The notes beneath the pieces are model-generated. The model saw nothing but the letters and a program-made list of their open reading frames with translations, was not told the origin of the DNA and did no database searches. Source: Beroe forskalii (Eukaryota; Ctenophora; Nuda; Beroida; Beroidae). Taken from it: a stretch of 64,000 bases of DNA. Shown one piece after another: positions 42,901 to 52,866 of this stretch. The stretch is taken from positions 23,462 through 87,461 of the forward strand of contig WFMF01000627.1 in the NCBI GenBank assembly GCA_011033025.1, given 5' to 3'. Position numbers and translations under genes: made by a program. Each line of letters starts with the position of its first letter. Position 1 is the stretch's first letter.

Positions 42901-45900
42901 GATAAAAAGTGATATCAACTTAGTATAAACATTCAGGAAAATACATCGTGTGACACAATTCGATGCGAAACCGCGAAACGTAAACCAATTCAACAAAATA
43001 GCGCGAAATCTACAACGAACTCAGTACAACATTCAAAGCAGGGGCAAATTATTTTAGAAGAAATGGCGTGCCAATTCGTGTTCTCGGAAAAAAGGACAAA
43101 AAGAAGAAAGGATTTTAAATTTGAAGAAACCACCAAAAGTTGATGCTGATATCAAGAAACCTAAATTGATGGAAAGCAGGAATCAGTCTGAAAAAAAAGC
43201 ATAGAGAATTAAATAATAAGCTCAAGTTCTATGGGTCAAATAATCTGAAAAAAAAAAAAAAAGGATTTGGTAAAAGAGGGATAAATATGCCTGATCTCAG
43301 TTTGAAAAACCAGATGATGAGGACAAAAAGTTTTGATGAAATAAAGTTGCAAAAAAAGTTGATGCTGATATCAAGAAACCTAAATTGATGGAAAAGCAGG
43401 AATCAGTCTGAAATCAAAATCCAGTGGAAGTCTTCTTTTTCAAGTTCTAGGTTCAGATAATTCCAAAAGGGACTGAAAAAGAAAGGACATTCAGGAGGAT
43501 AAATATGCCTGATCTCAGTTTGAAGAAACCAGATGATAAGGACAAAAAGTCTGGTGATGAAATCAAACTTGACAAACCAAAAGTTGATGCTGATATCAAG
43601 AAGCCTGAAATTGATGGAAAAGCAGGAATCAGTCTAAAATCAAAATCCAGTGGGAAGTCTTCTTCTTCAAGCTCAAGTTCTAGTTCTGATAATTCCAAAA
43701 GGACAAAAAAGAAGAAAAAAAAAAGCAGGAATCAGTCTGAAATCAAAATCCAGTGGGAAGTCTTCTTCTTCAAGCTCAAGTTCTAGTTCTGATAATTCCA
43801 AAAAGGACAAAAAGAAGAAAGGATTTGGTCTAGGAGGGATAAATATGCCTGATCTCAGTTTGAAGAAACCAGATGATAAGGACAAAAAGTCTGGTGATGA
43901 AATCAAACTTGACAAACCAAAAGTTGATGCTGATATCAAGAAACCTGAAATTGATGGAAAAGCAGGAATCAGTCTGAAATCAAAATCCAGTGGGAAGTCT
44001 TCTTCTTCAAGCTCAAGTTCTAGTTCTGATAATTCCAAAAAGGACAAAAGAAGAAAGGATTTGGTCTAGGAGGGATAAATATGCCTGATCTCAGTTTGAA
44101 GAAACCAGATGATAAGGACAAAAAGTCTGGTGATGAAATCAAACTTGACAAACCAAAAGTTGATGCTGATATCAAGAAACCTGAAATTGATGGAAAAGCA
44201 GGAATCAGTCTGAAATCAAAATCCAGTGGGAAGTCTTCTTCTTCAAGCTCAAGTTCTAGTTCTGATAATTCCAAAAAGGACAAAAAGAAGAAAGGATTTG
44301 GTCTAGGAGGGATAAATATGCCTGATCTCAGTTTGAAGAAACCAGATGATAAGGACAAAAAGTCTGGTGATGAAATCAAACTTGACAAACCAAAAGTTGA
44401 TGCTGATATCAAGAAACCTGAAATTGATGGAAAAGCAGGAATCAGTCTGAAATCAAAATCCAGTGGGAAGTCTTCTTCTTCAAGCTCAAGTTCTAGTTCT
44501 GATAATTCCAAAAAGGACAAAAAGAAGAAAGGATTTGGTCTAGGAGGGATAAATATGCCTGATCTCAGTTTGAAGAAACCAGATGATAAGGACAAAAAGT
44601 CTGGTGATGAAATCAAACTTGACAAACCAAAAGTTGATGCTGATATCAAGAAACCTGAAATTGATGGAAAAGCAGGAATCAGTCTGAAATCAAAATCCAG
44701 TGGGAAAGTCTTCTTCTTCAAGCTCAAGTTCTAGTTCTGATAATTCCAAAAAGGACAAAAGAAGAAAGGATTTGGTCTAGGAGGGATAAATATGCCTGAT
44801 CTCAGTTTGAAGAAACCAGATGATAAGGACAAAAAGTCTGGTGATGAAATCAAACTTGACAAACCAAAAGTTGATGCTGATATCAAGAAACCTGAAATTG
44901 ATGGAAAAGCAGGAATCAGTCTGAAATCAAAATCCAGTGGGAAGTCTTCTTCTTCAAGCTCAAGTTCTAGTTCTGATAATTCCAAAAAGGGACAAAAAGA
45001 AGAAAGGATTTGGTCTAGGAGGGGATAAATATGCCTGATCTCAGTTTGAAGAAACCAGATGATAAGGACAAAAAGTCTGGTGATGAAATCAAACTTGACA
45101 AACCAAAAGTTGATGCTGATATCAAGAAACCTGAAATTGATGGAAAAGCAGGAATCAGTCTGAAATCAAAATCCAGTGGGAAGTCTTCTTCTTCAAGCTC
45201 AAGTTCTAGTTCTGATAATTCCAAAAAGGACAAAAAGAAGAAAGGATTTGGTCTAGGAGGGATAAATATGCCTGATCTCAGTTTGAAGAAACCAGATGAT
45301 AAGGACAAAAAGTCTGGTGATGAAATCAAACTTGACAAACCAAAAGTTGATGCTGATATCAAGAAACCTGAAATTGATGGAAAAGCAGGAATCAGTCTGA
45401 AATCAAAATCCAGTGGAAAGTCTTCTTCAAGCTCAAGTTCTAGTTCTGATAATTCCAAAAAGGACAAAAAGAAGAAAGGATTTGGTCTAGGAGGGATAAA
45501 TATGCCTGATCTCAGTTTGAAGAAACCAGATGATAAGGACAAAAAGTCTGGTGATGAAATCAAACTTGACAAACCAAAAGTTGATGCTGATATCAAGAAA
45601 CCTGAAATTGATGGAAAAGCAGGAATCAGTCTGAAATCAAAATCCAGTGGGAAGTCTTCTTCTTCAAGCTCAAGTTCTAGTTCTGATAATTCCAAAAAGG
45701 ACAAAAAGAAGAAAGGATTTGGTCTAGGAGGGATAAATATGCCTGATCTCAGTTTGAAGAAACCAGATGATAAGGACAAAAAGTCTGGTGATGAAATCAA
45801 ACTTGACAAACCAAAAGTTGATGCTGATATCAAGAAACCTGAAATTGATGGAAAAGCAGGAATCAGTCTGAAATCAAAATCCAGTGGGAAGTCTTCTTCA

Positions 45901-48900
45901 AGCTCAAGTTCTAGTTCTGATAATTCCAAAAAGGACGAAAAGAAGAAAGGATTTGGTCTTGGAAAGATAAATATGCCTGATCTCAGTTTGAAGAAACCAG
46001 ATGATAAGGACAAAAAGTCTGGTGATGAAATCAAACTTGACAAACCAAAAGTTGATGCTGATATCAAGAAACCTGAAATTGATGGAAAAGCAGGAATCAG
46101 TCTGAAATCAAAATCCAGTGGGAAGTCTTCTTCTTCAAGCTCAAGTTCTAATAATTCCAAAAAGGACAAAAAGAAGAAAGGATTTGGTCTAGGAGGGATA
46201 AATATGCCTGATCTCAGTTTGAAGAAACCAGATGATCAGGACAAAAAATCTGGTGATGAAATCAAACTTGACACACCAAAAGTTGATGCTGATATCAAGA
46301 AACCTGAAATTGATGGAAAAGCAGGAATCAGTCTGAAATCAAAATCCAGTGGGAAGTCTTCTTCTTCAAGCTCAAGTTCTAGTTCTGATAATTCCAAAAA
46401 GGACAAAAAGAAGAAAGGATTTGGTCTAGGAGGGATAAATATGCCTGATCTCAGTTTGAAGAAACCAGATGATAAGGACAAAAAGTCTGGTGATGAAATC
46501 AAACTTGACAAACCAAAAGTTGATGCTGATATCAAGAAACCTGAAATTGATGGAAAAGCAGGAATCAGTCTGAAATCAAAATCCAGTGGGAAGTCTTCTT
46601 CTTCAAGCTCAAGTTCTAGTTCTGATAATTCCAAAAGGACAAAAAGAAGAAAGGATTTGGTCTAGGAGGGATAAATATGCCTGATCTCAGTTTGAAGAAA
46701 CCAGATGATAAGGACAAAAAGTCTGGTGATGAAATCAAACTTGACAAACCAAAAGTTGATGCTGATATCAAGAAACCTGAAATTGATGGAAAAGCAGGAA
46801 TCAGTCTGAAATCAAAATCCAGTGGGAAGTCTTCTTCTTCAAGCTCAAGTTCTAGTTCTGATAATTCCAAAAGGACAAAAAGAAGAAAGGATTTGGTCTA
46901 GGAGGGATAAATATGCCTGATCTCAGTTTGAAGAAACCAGATGATAAGGACAAAAGTCTGGTGATGAAATCAAACTTGACAAACCAAAAGTTGATGCTGA
47001 TATCAAGAAACCTGAAATTGATGGAAAAGCAGGAATCAGTCTGAAATCAAAATCCAGTGGGAAGTCTTCTTCTTCAAGCTCAAGTTCTAGTTCTGATAAT
47101 TCCAAAAGGACAAAAGAAGAAAGGATTTGGTCTAGGAGGGATAAATATGCCTGATCTCAGTTTGAAGAAACCAGATGATAAGGACAAAAAGTCTGGTGAT
47201 GAAATCAAACTTGACAAACCAAAAGTTGATGCTGATATCAAGAAACCTGAAATTGATGGAAAAGCAGGAATCAGTCTGAAATCAAAATCCAGTGGGAAGT
47301 CTTCTTCTTCAAGCTCAAGTTCTGATTCTGATAATTCCAAAAAGGACGAAAAGAAGAAAGGATTTGGTGGTATATCAAATTCATCTCGTCCAAACTTTTT
47401 TCTTCAGGTAAGTTGAAATTGTAACTGAACATTTGTTTTATTCTGAACTATTTACTTATTTGTGTCAAATTCTTTCTTTGTTTGTTAACCTTTTAACATA
47501 AGATAAGTAAAATATATGAAATAAATCAGTCATTCTGGAAATAAATGATGCACAAAAACCTGGAACAAATCTGTCATGATGAATTTAATTGATTGATATT
47601 TTGCCATTGTTGTTCGTAAAGTTTAAATTATGAAGTGCAAAACTTAACTTTTGTTGAAATGTGAAAAGGACAAGGAGCATTTAGAAAATTTGAAAAGTTA
47701 TTAAAAAAAAGTACCTCGGAATAACAAAAAAATTGTAAATGATAAATCAGGAATCAGCCTTGCAATTTTTGAAATTCAAAAAGTTTAAATCTGTTGTCAA
47801 ATTGTCGATATAAAATAGAACAAATATATATGTATAACCTGTTGCTAAAACATTTAGTGACAAATGTAGATCATTTGTTTCTTCAACCCTCCATCTTCCT
47901 TTGTCTTCTTTCAATTTCTGATTTTGAGATTCTGATTAAGAGTGTTGTAAATATAAATATATATATTTGGAAATTATATATATCATCCTATATAATGATT
48001 ATTTTATTTTGAAAAAAATAAAAAAGAATATGATGACAAAATAAAATTTTTACTTTGGAATCAGCCTTTGATTCATTTGACAAAAAAATTATTAACTATC
48101 AGGTCAAAATCAACATTTAAGCAAATTATCCTTAATCTGATTTCAAATCCTATTGCTTTAAGTTCTGATAGTGATAAATCTAAGAGTGATAAGGACAAAG
48201 GGGGATTTGGAATTGATATGCCTGATCTCAGTTTGGAAAAACCAAAAGAAGATGATGACAAATCAGGTTTGGAATCAGCCTTGATTCATTGACATTTGAC
48301 TACTAGGTCAAGTTACTCAACATATAATATGAAGATTATCCTTATTTATTTGTTAATAATATTGCTTTAATGCTTTCAGGTGAAGATATTACAATTAAAC
48401 AACCGAATTTGGAGGCTGATGTAGAAAAACCGTCACTTGGTGCTAGTGCTAAAATCAGTGACAAATCATCAAAGTCTTCTTCATCATCATCTTCTTCTTC
48501 TTCAAGTTCTGATAGCGATAAATCAAAGAATGAAATGGAGAAGCCAGGATTTGGAATTGATATGCCTGATCTTAGTTTGAAAAAAACGAAAGAAGATGGT
48601 CACAAATCAGGTTTGGAATCAGCCTTGATTCATTGACATTTGACTACTAGGTCAAGTTACTCAACATATAATATGAAGATTATCCTTATTTATTTGTTAA
48701 TAATATTGCTTTAATGCTTTCAGGTGAAGATATTACAATTAAACAACCAAATTTGGAGGCTGATGTAGAAAAACCGTCACTTGATGCTAGTGCTAAAATC
48801 AGTGACAAATCATCAAAGTCTTCTTCATCATCATCTTCTTCTTCTTCAAGTTCTGATAGCGATAAATCAAAGAATGAAATGGAGAAGCCAGGATTTGGAA

Positions 48901-51251
48901 TTGATATGCCTGATCTTAGTTTGAAAAAAACAAAAGAAGATGGTGAAAAATCAGGTTTGCATGAACTTATAATACTTTTAGTCCGTTATTTCTTGATTTA
49001 TAGAATAAAAGTTTGGCCATAATATCGATTGGAGGGCTTATTCACAAACATATATCATTTTCACAGTTGGCAACATTTCAGTTGAACCAACAAATGTGGA
49101 AGCTGATGCAAAAATCAGTGGAATATCATCGAATTCTTCTCCCTATTCTTCCTCAAGTTCTGACAGTGATAAATCTAAGAGTGAGAACGAAAAGCCTGGA
49201 TTTGGAGTAGATATGCCTGATCTTAGTTTGGAAAAGCAGCTAGAAGCTGAGGACAAATCAGGTTGGTAGGTAGATCAATGCATACTTATAACCACTAGTC
49301 TTATTCTTATTACCATACTTATTACCTGTCAATCTTGAAGTTGATTCTACATGGAATCTTATTACTTAAGTATTAATAGGATGAATACATAGGTTATAAT
49401 TGTGTCATCTAATGTTCACAGGCAAAATTAGAAATTATCTTTGATACTGTATTGTACAGTTTTAAGTTCCACCCTCTAAGGGATATGCTACAAAATTAAA
49501 ATGATCCTATGAAATGTTTAGCATATATAGCTACCTTCTGACATTACGATAATATAATTGAAAAGCTTTCATTTCAACAGGTGAAGGCATTACAAGTGCA
49601 CAGCCAAGCTTAGAAGCTACCCTTGACATAAATGCTAATGCAAGTGTCACTGACAAAGACCAAAATTCCTACTCTTCATTTTCGTCATCATCCTCTTCTA
49701 CAAAATCAGATAGTGATAGGGTTGATGACGTCATATAAAGGATGGTTAGACTTAGAGTGGGGAGTTGTTGACGTCATTATCAGGGATTGGAGTGGGAGCT
49801 GATGACATCATTATCAGGGGTTGGAATGGTGAGTGATGACGTCATTATATTTATCTGTGGTTAGAGTGGTGTATTGATGACGTCATTATCACGTGTTAAA
49901 GTGCTGATCTAATGACGTATCCACCTCAGGATGACGGGTCGTACTACGTAGTGATAGCCCACACAGATGACGGGGATATCCCAGGGAAAGCTAGGGATGG
50001 GACCTGCTGGTATCCCTTTGGGGGAGAAGAGAGGAACGCGGACAGGTTCTCTTACGTCATAGGTGGGTGGATACTAGATAGTTTTATGCGTAGACCGTGG
50101 GTAGTTTATTCAATATTCATTTTCCCGGCATGTCTCTTACAAATTCAATGATTTGATATTTCTATCAAGAATTTTTGATAAGTTTTGAAATTGATGGAGT
50201 CCTATTTACTCACCACCTATTGTATGAATATAATGTTTATCGTGCCAGTAGAGCATTTTAACGCTGATTTGTCAATGTCAAATACCCTTCAGCTCGGTGT
50301 GGGAAGTTGTGTTGTGACGGTAGAGTCCGTTTAGAGAGTCAACACGGGGGATTCATCAGGATCAACGAGGACAACGAGGTCGACTCAAACGGTTAGTCAC
50401 AAACCGATATGAGAATATGGTCAAATTTATAACCAACTTTGGTCTAAGTGCAAAATTTCCCCAAATGTTTCATCCCTAGCCAGGCGAAGTGTGTTGATAT
50501 ATTGCATTCCTTAAAATATTTCCTTGCGTTTATATAACTCGCATTTCAACACTCTAAACTCTAGGAGAAGGAGAGGAAGATGAGTCGGTGTTTAAAGTGA
50601 TAAGGAACGAGCACGATAACACAATCAAGCTGCAGTGTGAGAGTGACTCTTACCGGTTCCTGGCCATCACCAAGGATGGGCTCGTCAGCGTGAGTTAAAA
50701 TTGTCTTATAACCTGCCACAATTTTACTTGAAATTGAATATTGCGAAAAAGCCGCTGTGGGATCAGGCTCCTTGGAGTTTGACATTGCTTTTGACCAGAG
50801 TCAAGAAAGCATTTCACCTATTCCATGACTTTGGAACTGTGGAATTATAACTCTAATGGTATTTTCCAGGGTAAAGGAGGGCCGTACTGCTTGTTCTCTC
50901 CCATCTACCACAAGGACGATACAGTGAGCTTTATGTCCGTCAACTTCCCCGGCAGACACATCGGTACGTGTGAAAAGTGGCGTAATTTTAATTACTCAAT
51001 TATTTTTTGTTGAAATCCTTGCGCGTTGAAATTCACTTTCATACAGGGAATGCAAGCAGAAGTACGATTTCAGAAATGAAATGAAATTATAATATACCGT
51101 ACAAATGCACAACCTTTGACTTTGATTCGAGCTGCTTGACATAAACTTCAACGAGCTCTAATTTTCAGGATTGGATGAGGACCATCAGCCCCGTAACCCT
51201 AAGCAAACCAAGACGGGTGTCCATGCGAGATTCAACGTCCATGAGGTCTAA
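36904..51251 (+). CDS. AHNAK-like repeat, DM9-like and beta-trefoil protein
   Basis: Long gene starting MPDVPKNPRGFKG. Exons: 36904-36991, 37213-37292, 37491-37554, 38995-39132, 39334-39573, 39846-40090, 40211-40339, 40797-40868, 41251-41469, 41744-41833, 42057-42260, the repeat block about 43085-47407, about 48103-48266, 48380-48610, 48724-48954, 49067-49261, 49581-49720, 49930-50062, 50293-50391, 50565-50689, 50870-50963, 51169-51251. The middle is Ser/Lys rich with MPDLSL and KVDADIKKPEIDG strings recalling AHNAK. Exon 49930 looks like DM9 (DDGDIPGKARDGTCWYPFGG). The last exons look like a beta-trefoil (GGFIRINEDNE, FLAITKDG, GGPYCLF, VSFMSVNFPGRHIG). No signal peptide or membrane segment, so probably a cytoplasmic scaffold with many CK2-type serines. 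Exon 39846-40090 and several repeats need single-base frame changes. One gene is inferred from phase continuity. Confidence 0.7.
37600..38994 (+). repeat. TGACACCAGTCTGACATATCAC array with copied exon edge
   Basis: More than 50 units of about 22 bases fill the intron before exon 38995-39132. Truncated copies of that exon's acceptor and first bases (CTCAGACGA...GCTAG.GA) lie at about 37613 and 38828. The second runs into CTCACTGACTGACACCAG, the apparent source of the unit. Confidence 0.9.
43287..47390 (+). repeat. Coding tandem repeat, about 17 units of 237 bases
   Basis: ATGCCTGATCTCAGT recurs at 43287, 43505, 43845, 44081, 44318, 44555, 44792, 45031, 45268, 45502, 45739, 45973, 46204, 46441, 46677, 46913 and 47147. 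Units are almost identical. The first two are degenerate. The Ser tract varies between 8 and 10 codons. Frame is kept from 45031 to about 46630; elsewhere homopolymer-length differences (CCAAAAGG for CCAAAAAGG, ACAAAAGAAG for ACAAAAAGAAG) break it. Confidence 0.95.
48380..49015 (+). repeat. Exon-plus-intron duplication, 344-base period
   Basis: Exons 48380-48610 and 48724-48954 are both 231 bases and nearly identical (one clear change: CTTGGTGCT versus CTTGATGCT). The intron between them is also copied in front, so an exon with flanks was duplicated recently. Confidence 0.9.
49720..49920. repeat. Tandem TGACGTCATTATCAGGG repeat filling an intron
   Basis: Six units of about 40 bases with GATGACGTCATTATCAGGG and GGAGTGGTGAGT-like spacers occupy nearly the whole intron before the DM9-like exon. 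Confidence 0.9.
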
Positions 51252-51430
51252 AGTTAAAGGAGCCTTTTTTCCAGAAGAGGCTTAAAAGGAGGCTTATTGG
51301 AGGATCAGGAATAAGATGGACTTGCAATTTCAAGTTTCACTTTCAGTATTTCTCCCTTTTTTAATTCCTGAACACTTTTTGAATTTAATGCATGCGATTA
51401 ATGGACTTGATATTTTTATGCGATCGTCTA

Positions 51431-51703
51431 GAAATTTTTGAAATTTATTAGGCGCCCGTAACGTTCGTCGGTCGATCGAATGGAATTGGTCGATCGATCA
51501 ACTTCATTGGAACGAATGATGTGTTTTACTGGTCCCTAATGACTTGAATCGTGTTTTAATGACCAATATTCAGGTGTTTCCCTATTAGCTCAAAGATTTT
51601 CTATTTAAAACACATCAGTCGATCAAATGAAGTTGATCGATCGACCAATTCCATTCGATCGACCGACGAACGTTACGGGCGCCTAATAAATTTCAAAAAT
51701 TTC
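51431..51703. mobile_element. MITE with 78-base perfect terminal repeats
   Basis: 51431-51508 and 51626-51703 are exact reverse complements as far as I can see, around a 117-base loop. Arms contain GGCGCCCGTAACGTTCGTCG and GGTCGATCGATC. Confidence 0.85.
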
Positions 51704-51731
51704 TTTGGAAGTCGAAGTGTTACCTTGGTTG

Positions 51732-51842
51732 CTTGACTCTTTCGTGTGCGGCGTAAAGATTAAAGAATAAGATAAAAGCACATTTGCGCGGAGCTAAAAA
51801 ACACGACTTGCGTCGTGATACTTCACGCACGAAAGAGTCAAG
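51732..51842. repeat. Hairpin with 15-base arms
   Basis: CTTGACTCTTTCGTG at 51732 pairs with CACGAAAGAGTCAAG at 51828. An inner CACGAC/GTCGTG pair adds to the structure. Confidence 0.75.
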
Positions 51843-52786
51843 ACACCACAGAATATATTATTCTAAGTTTTTCATGCATGTCTAATTATTTTAGATAGAT
51901 TTCAGATCAATTCGAAGCATAACCATTATTGAAGTTGAATATTGAGTTTTGAGTCCTTTTATAAACCTTTTGAATTATAATTTTCCAAATCAAACTAATA
52001 TTATCATTTTACTTTTCCCCTTGCTGATAATGTAAATATGTGTGAGAAGCCCATAACTTTGCGAAATTACTTAGAAGAAAAACAAATAAAAACAGCTGCT
52101 TTTAGTTTTTCGATAAGTTTCAAGTTCGAAATATTACATAATGATAAAATTAAAATAATATACTTATGTTAATACAAATAATTGCCACTGGGAAGCATTT
52201 TAACAATGATATTTCAAATTCAAAGCACGTATCGAGTGATAAGTTATTAAAAAAAAACTTGGTGTGCTGATCTTCTACTCGAAACTTCGAAACATAAAAC
52301 AAGCCGCACAAATATTTTATAAAAAGCGTGATATGGTGAAACGGCGTTATAACACTAACAGCAAAAACTCACTTTCAATTTAATCGATTTCCAATTCCAA
52401 CCACTCATTTTACGTCTCCATCTGCCATTACAAATACGATTCCATCTGCCATTGAATTTGAAAAGTTACACTGAGCACTGCAGCAGTTTGTAGCCGGTAA
52501 TAAATGCAATTCATATGTTAAGCCGTACTTTCACTGTGTCAGCGAGAAATTTACGCTGAGTATTTATATTGTTGCCATAAATTTTATGCAAATGTTCTGG
52601 ACTCTCGACAGGTTTGTCCGCCAATTTCTTCTGATATGAGGAAAACAAATGTAGACGTTGCACGTGCATCATAGGGTTACATCCTACGATACGGTGACTC
52701 GGTCCATTATCGTATGGAATCGTTCACGCCATCATCAACATCGCTGCCCTCACCATATGTGATTTTTTAAATGATCTGGCAATTTG

Positions 52787-52823
52787 CGCGCGCGCTTTTC
52801 AGAGACATTTAAAGCGCGCGCGC
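52787..52823. repeat. GCGCGCGCTTT / AAAGCGCGCGC hairpin
   Basis: Strong inverted repeat with a loop of about 13 bases, 45 bases beyond the stop codon of the protease gene. Confidence 0.8.
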
Positions 52824-52866
52824 AAACAAACAGGGGGACATGTTATTAAGTCCATGGTCTGCGCCC

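Larger units (their letters stand above)
51252..52866. other. Intergenic between two convergent gene ends
   Basis: Mostly AT-rich with no coding exon seen. Contains the 51431 palindromic element, the 51732 hairpin and the GCGCGCGC hairpin near 52787. Confidence 0.6.

Noticed and set aside
43453-47340. Long minus-strand open frames (up to 384 codons)
   Set aside because: They are the antisense of the 237-base coding repeat. Plus-strand reading has the conserved composition, splice context and links to neighbouring exons.
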